In this document: in pieces, positions 1 through 9,892 of the stretch
Layout: each line of letters opens with the position of its first letter
Position numbering within the stretch: position 1 is the first letter of the stretch
NCBI RefSeq assembly: GCF_004327355.1
Contig: NZ_QJUM01000015.1
Location: 1 to 64,000 of the forward strand
Source of the DNA: Phytopseudomonas dryadis
GTDB taxonomy: Bacteria > Pseudomonadota > Gammaproteobacteria > Pseudomonadales > Pseudomonadaceae
Direction: 5' to 3'
Length of the DNA stretch: 64,000 nucleotides
The notes under the pieces: generated by a model
Seen by the model: only the letters and a program-made list of their open reading frames with translations
What the model was told of the DNA's origin: nothing
The model's database searches: none
Position numbers and translations under genes: made by a program

Positions 1-426
1 GGTGGGTTGCGGCGGCCTGCTCCAGGGACGACCGTCAGACCGAATGCGTCTCTACCCACCCTACGATCCGCGCCAGTCATCCGTAGGATGGGTGAAGCAG
101 CGCTGGGCAGTGACCGGTCGGGCAAGGCGGTTGTGGAGCGCTGCGTAACCCATCAAGCGCTATCGGGCTATGTACCGATGGTGGGTTGCGGCGGCCTGCT
201 CCAGGGACGACCGTCAGACCGAATGCGCCTCCACCCACCCTACGATCCGCGCCAGTCATCCGTAGGATGGGTGAAGCAGCGCTGGGCAGTGACCGATCAG
301 GCAAGGCGGTTGTGGAGCGCTGTGTAACCCATCAAGCGCTATCGGGTGATGTACCGATGGCGGGTTGCGGCAGCCTGCTCCAGGGACGGCCGTCAGACCG
401 AATGCGTCTCTACCCACCCTACGATG
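1..426. repeat. 179-bp tandem repeat, 2.4 copies, running off the left edge
   Basis: Copies begin at 1, 180 and 359, each opening with GGTGGGTTGC or a close variant. The first two copies differ at only a few bases and the third stops after about 68 bp. Each unit carries short inverted segments typical of Pseudomonas intergenic repeats (CACCCTACG against CGTAGGATGGGTG). Short open frames cross it in several phases, but they only mirror the repeat. I see no gene in this stretch. The array may continue to the left of the window. Confidence 0.9.
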
Positions 427-449
427 CCAGCACGCCCGTCAGCTGAGCC

Positions 450-893
450 TCAATCCCACTCCAGTCGCGCCAGCTTCCACTCGCCATCGTCCTGCCACCA
501 CTCGAGCTTCACGCTGAAATGCCGCGCACTGTCGGGGATCAGCCCCTCGGCGCCGGTCAGGGCGACCTGGGCCTCGGTGTAGCCTTTTTCGCTGTAGGTC
601 GGATCGATGTGGCTGTGCTTGCTCAGGGCCAGTACCTTGACGTTCTTGTGCCGCAGGAACAGCAGGGTCATGGTGCGTCTGGCCCACTCCCGGTCGTTGA
701 CCTGCTGGGCGGTGAACTCGCCATGCAACTGCTCGAGCACCGCGCCGGTCTGCTTCGCTTCCAGGTTGTCCTGCAACTGCTGCACGGCGGCGTCCAGCGC
801 CGCCTGCGGATCGCTGCCGCCAGCGCAGCCACCGAGCAGCGCGAACGTCAACATGAACGGCAATGACCGGGCTACAAATTCCCTTATCGACAT
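450..893 (-). CDS. Small outer-membrane-type lipoprotein of unknown function
   Basis: This 147-aa protein has a short charged N-terminus, a hydrophobic segment and a lipobox (LLGGC) near residue 22, so it should be lipidated and anchored in an envelope membrane. The mature part is mostly helical and acidic, with a tryptophan-rich end (KLEWWQDDGEW) that resembles small lumazine-like or DUF4878-like folds. That resemblance is only an impression. I chose the ATG at 893 because AGGAG lies 7 bases upstream; the open frame continues far further but without a better start. It is divergent from pip, so both promoters share the short gap at 894-1019. I do not recognise a specific family. Confidence 0.75.
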   Translation of the reverse strand: MSIREFVARSLPFMLTFALLGGCAGGSDPQAALDAAVQQLQDNLEAKQTGAVLEQLHGEFTAQQVNDREWARRTMTLLFLRHKNVKVLALSKHSHIDPTYSEKGYTEAQVALTGAEGLIPDSARHFSVKLEWWQDDGEWKLARLEWD

Positions 894-1019
894 GCTCAAC
901 TCCTGTTTCATGGTTATGATGCCCGACAGAGCGGAAAACGGTGGTGGCTCGCCGACCGGCGCACGAGCGGTCGTGCGGGCGTGCCGAGCGTACCCTAAAC
1001 CTTCACTCAGGAGCACACC

Positions 1020-1991
1020 ATGCAGACGCTGTATCCGGAGATCAAACCCTACGCCCGCCACGAGCTGGCGGTAGCGGAGCCGCATGTCCTCTACGCCGAT
1101 GAAAGCGGCTCGCCGGATGGTCTGCCCGTGGTGTTCGTGCATGGTGGCCCGGGGGCGGGTTGCGACGCGGCGAGCCGTCGCTACTTCGATCCCAACCTGT
1201 ACCGCATCGTCACCTTCGATCAGCGCGGCTGTGGCCGCTCGACGCCGCATGCCAGCCTGGACGACAACACCACCTGGGATCTGGTCGCCGACATGGAGCG
1301 TCTGCGCGAGCACCTGGGTATCGACAAGTGGGTGCTGTTCGGCGGCTCCTGGGGCTCGACCCTGTCGCTGGCCTACGCCCAGACCCATCCGGAGCGGGTG
1401 CATGCGCTGATCCTGCGCGGCATCTTCCTGTGCCGTGCGCAGGAGTTCCACTGGTTCTATCAGGAAGGCGCCAGCCGCCTGTTCCCCGATTACTGGCAGG
1501 ACTACCTGGCGCCGATTCCGGCCGAGGAGCAGGGCGATCTGATGCAGGCGTTCTACAAGCGCCTGACCGGTTCCGATCAGATCGCCCAGATGCACGCGGC
1601 CAAGGCCTGGTCATGCTGGGAAGGGCGCACCGCCACGTTGCGGCCCAACCCCCAGGTGGTCGATCGTTTCGCCGAAAGCCACCGCGCCTTGTCGATCGCC
1701 CGCATCGAATGCCACTACTTCGTCAACAACGCCTTCCTCGAGCCGGATCAACTGCTGCGCGACATGCCCAGGATCGCCCACCTGCCGGGGATCATCGTGC
1801 ATGGCCGCTACGACGTGATCTGCCCGCTGGACAACGCCTGGGCCCTGCACCAGGCCTGGCCCAACAGCGAACTGCAGATCATCCGTGATGCCGGCCATTC
1901 GGCCGCCGAGCCGGGTATCACCGATGCCCTGGTGCGCGCTGCCGACCAGATCGCCCGGCGCCTGCTCGACCTGGCCCCCGACGAAGCATGA
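1020..1991 (+). CDS. pip: Proline iminopeptidase
   Basis: A cytoplasmic alpha/beta-hydrolase (peptidase family S33) that removes N-terminal proline from peptides. The 323-aa length matches the family. The oxyanion motif HGGPGAGCD is near residue 40, the nucleophile elbow GGSWGS near residue 109, and late Asp and His residues complete the triad (HGRYDVICP and DAGHSA). AGGAG precedes the ATG at a normal distance. The stop codon overlaps the start of dtd (ATGA), so the two are probably co-transcribed. The pip-dtd pairing is a familiar Pseudomonas arrangement, which supports the call. Confidence 0.93.
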   Translation: MQTLYPEIKPYARHELAVAEPHVLYADESGSPDGLPVVFVHGGPGAGCDAASRRYFDPNLYRIVTFDQRGCGRSTPHASLDDNTTWDLVADMERLREHLGIDKWVLFGGSWGSTLSLAYAQTHPERVHALILRGIFLCRAQEFHWFYQEGASRLFPDYWQDYLAPIPAEEQGDLMQAFYKRLTGSDQIAQMHAAKAWSCWEGRTATLRPNPQVVDRFAESHRALSIARIECHYFVNNAFLEPDQLLRDMPRIAHLPGIIVHGRYDVICPLDNAWALHQAWPNSELQIIRDAGHSAAEPGITDALVRAADQIARRLLDLAPDEA

Positions 1992-2425
1992 AGGCGCTGC
2001 TGCAACGGGTCAGCAGTGCCCGCGTGGAAGTGGCGGGCGAGGTGCTCGGCGCCATCGACCAGGGCTTGCTGGTGCTGGTCGGCGTCGAGCCCCAGGACGA
2101 CCAGGCCAGTTGCGCCAGGCTGCTGCACAAGCTGCTCAATTACCGGGTGTTCAGCGACGAGGCGGGCAAGATGAACCGTTCGCTGCGCGACGTCGGCGGC
2201 GGCCTGCTGCTGGTCTCGCAGTTCACCCTGGCCGCCGATACCCGCAGCGGCCTGCGCCCCGGCTTCTCCACCGCCGCGCCACCGGCTCTCGGCGAAGCGC
2301 TGTTCGAGCACCTGCTGGAGCAGGCCCGGCTGCAGCACCCGCAGGTCGGCAGCGGCCGCTTCGGCGCCGATATGCAGGTGCATCTGGTCAACGACGGGCC
2401 GGTGACCTTGCTGCTGCAAACCTGA
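1988..2425 (+). CDS. dtd: D-aminoacyl-tRNA deacylase
   Basis: This 145-aa protein has the normal length for Dtd, which hydrolyses D-amino acids (and glycine wrongly charged on tRNA-Ala) from tRNA in the cytoplasm. It opens with MKALLQRVSSARVEV. It carries the conserved SQFTL motif near residue 78 and the GxxPxFSxAAPP-like segment (GLRPGFSTAAPP) near residue 90, which together build the active site. It starts inside the pip stop codon, indicating translational coupling. No transcription terminator is obvious after it; a palindromic intergenic repeat follows. Confidence 0.95.
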   Translation: MKALLQRVSSARVEVAGEVLGAIDQGLLVLVGVEPQDDQASCARLLHKLLNYRVFSDEAGKMNRSLRDVGGGLLLVSQFTLAADTRSGLRPGFSTAAPPALGEALFEHLLEQARLQHPQVGSGRFGADMQVHLVNDGPVTLLLQT

Positions 2426-2430
2426 CGATC

Positions 2431-2494
2431 TTAGCTTCAAGCTTCAAGCGAGAAGCCGTGCCTGTTCCGCTTGCAGCTTGTCGCTTGAGGCTCA
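2431..2494. repeat. Imperfect palindromic intergenic repeat (AGCTTCAAGC type)
   Basis: AGCTTCAAGC followed by TTCAAGCG on the left pairs with CGCTTGAGGCT on the right, giving a long imperfect hairpin. Related AGCTTCAAGC and AGCTACAAGC runs occur after each of the next ABC transporter genes (about 3389 and 5186). This is a short Pseudomonas intergenic repeat and may act as a weak transcript 3' end. Confidence 0.6.
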
Positions 2495-2586
2495 TGGCTG
2501 CCCCTCGCCATTCATGACGATCGCGGTTAGCATGCCGCGCCGCGTTTCTCCGCGCGCCCATCACTGTCTGCCATTCAGGATCAAGA

Positions 2587-3378
2587 ATGAAGAAGCTTCT
2601 CGCCTCACTGCTGTTATCCGCCTGCGCCGTCACCGGCCTGGCCCAGGCTGGCGTCGTCGACGATGCGGTCAAGCGCGGTACCCTGCGCGTGGGCATGGAC
2701 CCGACCTACATGCCGTTCGAGATGACCAACAAGCGTGGCGAGATCATCGGCTTCGAAGTCGATCTGCTCAAGGCCATGACCAAGGCCATGGGCGTCAAGC
2801 TGGAGCTGGTGTCCACCGCCTATGACGGCATCATCCCGGCGCTGCTGACCGACAAGTTCGACATGATCGGTTCGGGCATGACCCTGACCCAGGAGCGCAA
2901 CCTGCGCATCAACTTCTCCGAGCCCTTCATCGTGGTCGGCCAGACCCTGCTGATCCGCAAGGAGCTGGCAGACAAGGTCAAGAGCTACAAGGATCTGAAC
3001 AGCGCCGACTACCGCATCACCTCGAAGGTCGGCACCACCGGTGAGATGGTCGCCAAGAAGCTGATCGCCCAGGCCAAGTACAGCGGCTTCGACAACGAGC
3101 AGGAAGCGGTGATGGACGTGGTCAACGGCAAGGCCGATGCCTTCATCTACGACGCCCCGTACAACGTCGTGGCGGTGAACAAGGCCGGCGCCGGCAAGCT
3201 GGTGTTTCTCGACGAGCCCTTCACCTTCGAACCCCTGGCCTTCGGCCTGAAGAAAGGCGATCACGACAGCCTCAACTGGATCAACAACTGGCTGCACCAG
3301 ATCCGTGAAGACGGCACCTACGCGCGAATCCATGACAAGTGGTTCAAGAACAGCAACTGGCTGAAGGATATGGAATAA
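2587..3378 (+). CDS. Periplasmic amino-acid-binding protein of an ABC importer
   Basis: A 263-aa family-3 solute-binding protein. It has a Sec signal peptide (KK, then a hydrophobic stretch, then a cleavage site near AQA, residue 21). The mature protein starts with the typical RGTLRVGMDPTYMPFE segment, followed by GFEVDLLKAM. The binding-fold hinge residues near RGTL and the TGE loop (GTTGEMVAKK) are consistent with a polar amino acid ligand. It is the first gene of a three-gene set with a permease and an ATPase on the same strand. The ligand cannot be fixed from sequence alone. Confidence 0.92.
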   Translation: MKKLLASLLLSACAVTGLAQAGVVDDAVKRGTLRVGMDPTYMPFEMTNKRGEIIGFEVDLLKAMTKAMGVKLELVSTAYDGIIPALLTDKFDMIGSGMTLTQERNLRINFSEPFIVVGQTLLIRKELADKVKSYKDLNSADYRITSKVGTTGEMVAKKLIAQAKYSGFDNEQEAVMDVVNGKADAFIYDAPYNVVAVNKAGAGKLVFLDEPFTFEPLAFGLKKGDHDSLNWINNWLHQIREDGTYARIHDKWFKNSNWLKDME

Positions 3379-3388
3379 AAGCAGCCAT

Positions 3389-3424
3389 AAGCTTCAAGCT
3401 TCAAGCAAGAGCAAGAGCAAGAGC
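3389..3424. repeat. Short direct repeat run (AGCTTCAAGC / AAGAGC)
   Basis: AAGCTTCAAGCTTCAAGC is followed by repeated AAGAGC hexamers between the binding-protein gene and the permease gene. It belongs to the same repeat family as 2431-2494 and 5186-5216. It may separate expression of the abundant binding protein from the membrane components; that role is inferred. Confidence 0.6.
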
Positions 3425-3485
3425 TGGATGCGGCAGGTTGGACCCTCGGCCCAACCTGCCTTTTGCCTGTATAGCGGGATTCATC

Positions 3486-4440
3486 GTGACTAGAAAACAA
3501 CGCCGAACCTGGCCCTGGCACCTGCTGACCGGTCTGATCCTGGTCGTGGTGGCCGTGGGCATCTGGTACTCCACCTCGCTGATCGCCTACGAGTGGCGCT
3601 GGAACCGGGTACCGCAATATTTCGCCTACCAGGCGGAAGAGGCGCAGCGTGCCGCCGATTACGGCCGCGTCGAAGCGATCCGCGACCAGGGCGACGACGC
3701 CCTGGTGACCCTGCTCGGCGAGTCGGGCGACGCGCAGGTGCTGAGCGTGGCCCGTGACAGCCTGCAGTTCAGCCAGGGTGACGATGTCGCCGAGGGCGAT
3801 GTCATCGGCGTCAATCGCCACTGGGCCGCCGGGCCCTTGCTCTGGGGGCTGTGGACCACCCTGTGGATCTCCGTGGCCGCCGGTGTGTTCGGTCTGCTGC
3901 TCGGCCTGCTCACCGGCCTGTGCCGGCTGTCGGCCAATCCGACCCTGCGCCACCTGTCGACCCTGTATGTCGAGCTGGTGCGCGGTACGCCGCTGCTGGT
4001 GCAGATCTTCATCTTCTACTTCTTCATCGGCACGGTGCTCAACCTGTCCCGGGAGTTCGCCGGGGTCGCCGCCCTGGCATTGTTCACCGGGGCCTATGTC
4101 GGCGAGATCGTCCGCGCCGGGGTGCAGTCCATCGTCCGTGGGCAGGACGAAGCCGCACGCTCCCTGGGCCTCAGCGCGGCGCAGTCGATGCGCCACGTGA
4201 TCCTGCCGCAGGCCTTCAAGCGCGTGCTGCCGCCGCTGGCCGGGCAGTTCATCAGCCTGGTCAAGGACACCTCTCTGGTCTCGGTGATCGCCATTACCGA
4301 ACTGACCAAGAGCGGCCGCGAGGCCATCACCACCTCGTTCTCCACCTTCGAGATCTGGTTCTGCGTGGCGGCGCTGTACCTGGTGATCAACCTGCCGCTG
4401 TCGCAGATCGCCAACCGCCTGGAACGGAGGCTTGCGCAAA

Positions 4441-4448
<8 letters not shown>
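3486..4448 (+). CDS. Amino-acid ABC transporter permease
   Basis: This 320-aa inner-membrane permease is of the HisM/GlnP family. A first membrane helix (about residues 12-32) is followed by a roughly 80-residue periplasmic insert, then the usual five-helix core. The core has the TPLLVQIF segment and the EAA cytoplasmic loop ([22 protein letters not shown]) that contacts the ATPase. I chose GTG at 3486: the open frame runs upstream through repeat DNA, while the segment starting [11 protein letters not shown] reads as a normal positively charged N-terminus. The gene overlaps the ATPase by 8 bases. The long N-terminal insert is longer than in textbook HisM-type permeases. Confidence 0.88.
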
Positions 4449-5175
<727 letters not shown>

Positions 5176-5185
5176 GCTGCGCCAG

Positions 5186-5216
5186 CTACAAGCTACAAGC
5201 TACAAGCTACAAGCGC
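5186..5216. repeat. Four AGCTACA direct repeats
   Basis: AGCTACA is repeated four times in tandem just after the ATPase stop. It is related to the AGCTTCAAGC repeats found earlier in this operon. Confidence 0.7.
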
Positions 5217-5297
5217 CGAGCCCGCTTGCCGCTTGTGGCTTGCCGCTGCGAAGGAGTCGAGCTATCCGCGTAGGATGGGTGAAACCCATCAATCGCC

Positions 5298-5473
5298 GAG
5301 GGGGCGCCTATGGCAGAGCGGCAAACCGCCGCCCGTGTAGGAGCGTCGACCTCGGCGCGATGCGATGCTGGCTATTCCACAGGCGCGTCACGACCACCAA
5401 TCGCCGCGGGGTCGCGGCTCCTACGGGGTCTGGGCAAACCGCCGTTTTGCGGGCCAAACGCTTAACTAACTGG
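5298..5473. repeat. 176-bp composite element containing a REPIN, copy 1
   Basis: Two REP arms face each other (GTAGGAGCGTCGACC at 5337 and GGTCGCGGCTCCTAC ending at 5424). The similarity to a second copy at 59129-59304, in inverted orientation, goes well beyond the arms. It includes flanking segments such as GCGGGCCAAACGCTTAACT and GAGCGGCAAACCGCCGCCC. The stretch 5176-5559 otherwise holds only this element and the repeats before it, plus a GATGGGTGAAACCCATC palindrome near 5275-5291. Confidence 0.8.
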
Positions 5474-5559
5474 GTACTTGTCGCTTGCGTTGCCGAGTCG
5501 AACCATCCGGGGTGCGATCAGTCCGAATGCTGACTATTTCTGCATGAGGATGTTCTGGC

Positions 5560-6060
5560 GTGAAAACCGTTCTAGCCCTGCTGGCAGCTATCGTTACGCT
5601 GCCCGCGATGGCGAATCAACCGACGCTTTATGGCCGTTACGAATACATCGGGCTGCCGCAGATTGGTCAGACGCTCAAGGCCAAGATGGATACCGGGGCA
5701 ATGACCGCGTCGTTGTCGGCGCGGGATATCGAACACTTCGAGCGCGATGGCGAGGACTGGGTGCGTTTTCGTCTGGCCATCGAGGAGGCCGACGAGCAGG
5801 TCTTCGAGAAGCCCCTGGCGCGTATTACCGAGATCAAGAATCGCGCCGAGGAGGGCGGTTCGGACGCGCCATCCTTCGCCAGGCGTCCGGTGGTCGACAT
5901 GGACATCTGCCTGGGCGAGGAGGTGCGTACCATCGAGGTCAACCTGACCGACCGCAGCCACTTCGATTACCCGCTGCTGATCGGCGCCAGTGCCCTGCGT
6001 GAACTGGAGGCGGCCATCGATCCGGCCAATCGCTATACTGCGGCAAGGCCTCAGTGCTGA
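5560..6060 (+). CDS. Secreted retropepsin-like (RimK/ATP-dependent Zn protease-type) protein
   Basis: A 166-aa protein with a signal peptide (cleavage after about residue 18, AMA-NQ). It has a single domain of the PF05618 type, which folds like a retroviral aspartic protease. The core motif is visible: KAKMDTGAMTASL carries the DTG active-site loop, and the LLIGASAL segment matches the family's second conserved region. Pseudomonas homologues are annotated as ATP-dependent zinc proteases, but nothing here binds ATP. The start is GTG, with AGGA 8-9 bases upstream. A chemoreceptor gene follows after about 115 bases. Location is probably periplasmic. Confidence 0.8.
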   Translation: MKTVLALLAAIVTLPAMANQPTLYGRYEYIGLPQIGQTLKAKMDTGAMTASLSARDIEHFERDGEDWVRFRLAIEEADEQVFEKPLARITEIKNRAEEGGSDAPSFARRPVVDMDICLGEEVRTIEVNLTDRSHFDYPLLIGASALRELEAAIDPANRYTAARPQC

Positions 6061-6177
6061 GCGAATAAAGCCGACGGCCTGCATAGCCCTCTGCCTGGCA
6101 CAGGCGTGTTTCTTGCTTGGCGATAGCGTAATGCCACACCGTAGTATGCGTGTGGCTCAACGTTTTTGAGGTGCTGT

Positions 6178-8208
6178 ATGAGTGGACTGCTCAAACCGGG
6201 TATTCGGCTGCTGGAGCGTGTCAGCTTCACGCGCAAGTTCCAGCTATTGTTCGTGCTGTTCATCGCCCCCCTGGGCTATGCGCTGTGGGTGATCGCCAGC
6301 AGCAATCTGGCCAGGATCGAGCTGCTCGATCGCGAGCTCGATGGCATGCAAGGCATCCACGCACTGGCGCAGGTGGAACAGGAACTGCTCGAGCAGCGCC
6401 TGCTGCTGGCGCGCTGGAAGGGCAACGACCCGGCTGCCGAAGCGCTGCTGCGCGAGCGCGCGCCGCGTCTCGACCAGGCGCTGGAAGCGGCTACCGAGCG
6501 TCTGCAGCAACCTTCGCTGGGTACCCAGGCCCGTCAGCAACTGGAGGCCCTGCAGGCTTCGCGTGGCGAGCTGGATCTGGCCATACTGGGCAAGATGGCC
6601 CTGCTCGACGCTCTGGAGCGTTACCAGAAGACCCTGTCCCTGCTGTTGGTACTGCGCGAGCAGGTGGCCACCGACAGCGGGCTGATCCTCGACCCGTACC
6701 TCGACACCTACCTGATGATGGAGCAACTGACCTTCACCCTGCCGCGTCTGCTGGAGAACCTCGGCAATTTCGCCAGCCAGGGCTACGGGTCGTTGGTGGC
6801 GCAGCACTTCACCCTGCAGAACCGGGTGCTGGTGCGTGACCTGCGTCGTTCGCTGGAGCTGTCCGGGGCGCAGATGATCAAGACCCGTACCACCCTCGAA
6901 CAGGCGTCGGCCGCCAGCATGGTCAGGCTGCAGGCGCCGTTCGTCGAGGCCGAGCAGGGGCTGCAGCAGTTCTTCGGCGAGATCGACCGCGACATGTTCG
7001 AGGCCAGCCCGATGGTGTTGCAGCCCGCGCAATTCGTGCAGCGTGTCGAAACCCTGCAGGGCCACCTGCTCGGCCTGCGCGAGGCGGTGTTCGAGCAGTT
7101 CACCGCCAGCCTCGGCGATTACCGGCAGCAGGCGCAGCGCGACATGCTGCGCACCATCCTGATCTTCGGCGCCCTGACGCTGCTGGCGCTGTACCTGTTG
7201 CTGTGCCTCAACGCCTCCATCCGGCGCAGCACGGCCGGCATCATCGAAGCCGCCGAAGGGCTGCGTGACGGTGACCTGCGAGTGCGCATGCAGGTGCATG
7301 GCGCGGACGATCTGGCGAGCATCGCCGCGGCCTTGAACACGGCCGTGGCGCAGCTGCGCGATTCGATGCAGGGCGTCGGCCGGGAAAGCCGGAGCCTGGA
7401 CGAAACCGTGCAGGGGCTGGGTAGCCAGGCCAACACGTCGCTCGACGCGGTCGAGCAGCAGCAGGCGCAGATGAGCCAGATCGCCACGGCCGCGACGCAG
7501 ATGGCGGCCACCGCCCAGAGCGTTGCGCAGAGCTGCGAGCAGGCTGCCGTCGAGGCCGGGCAGACGCGTGAAATCGCCAACCAGAGCAACCAGCGCAGCA
7601 CCCGTACCAGCGCCAGCATGCGCGAGCTGAGCAAGCGCCTGACCGGCAGCGCCGCCACGTTGCAGCAACTGCGCCAGCAGACCGAGCAGATCACCCGTGT
7701 GGTCGACGTGATCAAGGGCATCGCCGAGCAGACCAACCTGCTGGCGCTCAACGCGGCCATCGAGGCGGCGCGGGCCGGCGAACAGGGACGCGGCTTCGCC
7801 GTGGTGGCCGATGAGGTGCGCTCGCTGTCGCAGCGTACGCAGAATTCCACCGCGGAAATCGCCCAGACCGTGGCCGACCTGCACAGGGTGGCCGGCCAGT
7901 CGGTCAGCGAAATGGAGCAGGCGGTCACCCAGGCCGAAGGCGATGTCGGCAATGTCCTGGCCATGAGCGAAGACCTCGATGGCATCGTCGAGTCGGTGCA
8001 GCGGGTCAGCGACCGGCTGGCGCAGATCGCCACCGCCGCGGAACAGCAGGCGGCGACGGCCGACGAGGTCAGCGACAATATCCAGCAGGTCGACCAGGCC
8101 GCCAGTGCCTTGCTGGCGGGTGCGCGCATGGTCAATACGGCAGCGGATCAGTTGCGCCAGGGCAGTGAACGACTGGCACAGAATACCGGGCGTTTCCGCC
8201 TGCAATAG
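6178..8208 (+). CDS. Methyl-accepting chemotaxis protein
   Basis: A 676-aa transmembrane chemoreceptor. The first helix lies at about 21-41, followed by a large helical periplasmic sensor of about 280 residues. The second helix is at about 323-346, then a HAMP domain and a long coiled-coil signalling domain. The tip hairpin [20 protein letters not shown] lies near residue 516, so it should couple to CheA/CheW. I chose the ATG at 6178 because GAGG is 6 bases upstream; a TTG 12 bases earlier is less likely. The sensor is unusually rich in Gln and Leu and its ligand is not evident. No chemotaxis genes flank it. Confidence 0.93.
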   Translation: MSGLLKPGIRLLERVSFTRKFQLLFVLFIAPLGYALWVIASSNLARIELLDRELDGMQGIHALAQVEQELLEQRLLLARWKGNDPAAEALLRERAPRLDQALEAATERLQQPSLGTQARQQLEALQASRGELDLAILGKMALLDALERYQKTLSLLLVLREQVATDSGLILDPYLDTYLMMEQLTFTLPRLLENLGNFASQGYGSLVAQHFTLQNRVLVRDLRRSLELSGAQMIKTRTTLEQASAASMVRLQAPFVEAEQGLQQFFGEIDRDMFEASPMVLQPAQFVQRVETLQGHLLGLREAVFEQFTASLGDYRQQAQRDMLRTILIFGALTLLALYLLLCLNASIRRSTAGIIEAAEGLRDGDLRVRMQVHGADDLASIAAALNTAVAQLRDSMQGVGRESRSLDETVQGLGSQANTSLDAVEQQQAQMSQIATAATQMAATAQSVAQSCEQAAVEAGQTREIANQSNQRSTRTSASMRELSKRLTGSAATLQQLRQQTEQITRVVDVIKGIAEQTNLLALNAAIEAARAGEQGRGFAVVADEVRSLSQRTQNSTAEIAQTVADLHRVAGQSVSEMEQAVTQAEGDVGNVLAMSEDLDGIVESVQRVSDRLAQIATAAEQQAATADEVSDNIQQVDQAASALLAGARMVNTAADQLRQGSERLAQNTGRFRLQ

Positions 8209-8229
8209 AGGCTGTCGAGCGGGGATCGA

Positions 8230-9067
8230 TCAGAAAACGTACGCCTTGGCGCAGGCCGCGCCAGCCGTGGCCTGCGCCGTGTCATCCCCGCGTTGTCCAC
8301 AGGTTCGTCCACGCAAATTGTGCATGCTTCGAGCGAACATCCGCATGCGTCGCTGCCCGTGGGTACTCTTCGATAAAAACCAGCAATTACAGTGGGTTGG
8401 ATTCTTTGTCCTGCGCTTTTTCAGCGCTCTGGTCAAAAACTGTACGGGCCTTTGCAGGCCCCGTCGAGCCTGCCTGGCAGCGCTTCATCCCGAGCTTATC
8501 CACAGTATCTTCCACGGTAATTGTGCATAGTCGCCGAAGCCTTTTCACTGGGCTGGTGGGGCCGATCGTTTTTCACGTGAAAGAACCTGTCTCAGCGCAA
8601 TGGCTGCTATCGCATCGCCCCGAGGTCGGGGCTCCTACGGATCGGTGGCAACCGCCCATGTGTAGGAGCCGCGACCCCGCGGCGATTGCTGACCGCGACT
8701 CGGTATGGCATGAAGCGGCCTATCTGGACATTCCCGAAAAAGTCTATTTCCCGTTTCTGCTCATAAAATGTACGACGCCACGCAGGGCGCGGCGGCTCTG
8801 CTTCAGCGGCAGCCATCCCCGGTTTATCCACAGATTATTCCACGTTATTTGTGCATAGCGCCGGGGCTCTCCTCCGCACGCCGAAGTCGGCGCGGTCCTG
8901 ATGGGGAAACTGCACTGAATACAGTGCCTTATGACGATTTATCGGCTGTGGAAAAGGCTCCGATCAAAAAACCTACGCTTGCCCGCAGGCCAGGCGAACA
9001 GCGCTTCCGACGCTTTCATACCAGACTTATCCACAGTTTCATCCACCTGTTCTGTGGGTAATTGCAT
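8230..9067. repeat. Four-unit non-coding array with TTATCCACA boxes upstream of creB
   Basis: Four diverged cores start at 8230, 8433, 8761 and 8964. Each runs 96 bp from TCAAAAA-like to TGTGCAT-like sequence (the last copy reads TGTGGGT). Each contains a box at the same place: TTGTCCACA at 8293, and TTATCCACA at 8496, 8824 and 9027. A second TCCAC lies exactly 12 bp downstream in all four. Start spacing is 203, 328 and 203 bp; the extra 125 bp in the middle gap contains a REPIN. Spacer DNA between cores is also partly similar. I see no coding gene between 8209 and 9153. Confidence 0.85.
8609..8690. repeat. REPIN (paired REP sequences) inside the array
   Basis: CATCGCCCCGAGGTCGGGGC with CTCCTAC faces GTAGGAGCCGCGACCCCGCG, the standard head-to-head pair of Pseudomonas REP sequences. 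It sits in the gap between array units 2 and 3 and accounts for most of the 125 bp by which that gap exceeds the other two. Confidence 0.85.
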
Positions 9068-9153
9068 GACGCCGCATCGGCGGCGCCACCCTTGACGTCA
9101 TGCCTGCCCTGTCGCAGGCTCCTCGACCCAGAGTGCAGCAGCAGGGATGCCCC

Positions 9154-9831
9154 ATGGCGACCATCCTGATCGTCGAAGATGAAGCCGCGATTGCCGATAC
9201 CCTCGTCTATGCCCTGCAGGCCGAGGGCTTCGCCACGCGCTGGTCGACCCTGGCCGGGGAGGCGCTCGAGCTGCTGGCCCGCGAGGCCTTCGACCTGCTC
9301 ATCCTCGACGTGGGGCTGCCGGATATCAGTGGCTTCGAGGCTTGCAAGCGTCTGCGGCGTTTCTCCGAGGTGCCGGTGATCTTTCTCACTGCGCGCAATG
9401 ACGAGATCGACCGGGTGGTGGGGTTGGAGATCGGCGCCGACGATTACGTGGTCAAGCCCTTCAGCCCGCGTGAAGTGGCGGCGCGGGTCAAGGCCATTCT
9501 CAAGCGTGTCGGCCCTCGAGAGGCCGCCGCGAAGGCGGTCGATGGGCCGTTCCGCATCGATAGCGAGCGGGTGCGTATCGATTACCACGGCCATGCCCTG
9601 AGCCTGACCCGCCTGGAATTCCAGTTGCTGCAATGCTTGCTGGGCCAGCCGGAGCGGGTGTTCAGCCGCGAGCAACTGCTCGATGCCCTGGGCGTGGCCG
9701 CCGATGTCGGTTACGAGCGCAATATCGACAGCCACATCAAGAGCCTGCGCGCCAAGCTGCGCCAGGTCGCCCCGCAGGCCGAGCCGATCCAGACCCATCG
9801 CGGCCTGGGCTACAGCCTGAGGCTGGAATGA
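9154..9831 (+). CDS. creB: Response regulator CreB
   Basis: A 225-aa OmpR-family response regulator: receiver domain (acidic pocket near the start, phospho-acceptor Asp in LLILDVGLPD at about residue 53, Lys in VVKPFSP) followed by a C-terminal winged helix. The gene order regulator, sensor kinase, CBS protein, then a CreD-like membrane protein identifies it as creB. CreBC controls creD and, in Pseudomonas and Aeromonas, links to beta-lactam response and biofilm. The start is the ATG of MATILIVED; the frame extends upstream without a good ribosome site. It lies directly downstream of the four-unit array. Confidence 0.9.
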   Translation: MATILIVEDEAAIADTLVYALQAEGFATRWSTLAGEALELLAREAFDLLILDVGLPDISGFEACKRLRRFSEVPVIFLTARNDEIDRVVGLEIGADDYVVKPFSPREVAARVKAILKRVGPREAAAKAVDGPFRIDSERVRIDYHGHALSLTRLEFQLLQCLLGQPERVFSREQLLDALGVAADVGYERNIDSHIKSLRAKLRQVAPQAEPIQTHRGLGYSLRLE

Positions 9832-9892
9832 GCGCGGGCGCCGCCGTGGACGGGAACAAGAGGCCGATCCTGGCGCAGGGGAGTGAACGCTG

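Noticed and set aside
7..327. Small protein encoded in the left tandem repeat
   Set aside because: The frame only follows the repeat; the translation is repeated with the DNA and has no domain or ribosome site.
8230..9067. Chromosomal origin of replication
   Set aside because: TTATCCACA boxes are present, but there is no AT-rich unwinding tract and no dnaA, dnaN, rpmH or gidA nearby.
8230..9067. CRISPR array
   Set aside because: Units are 203 bp apart with diverged 96-bp cores; there are no short exact repeats with unique spacers and no cas genes.
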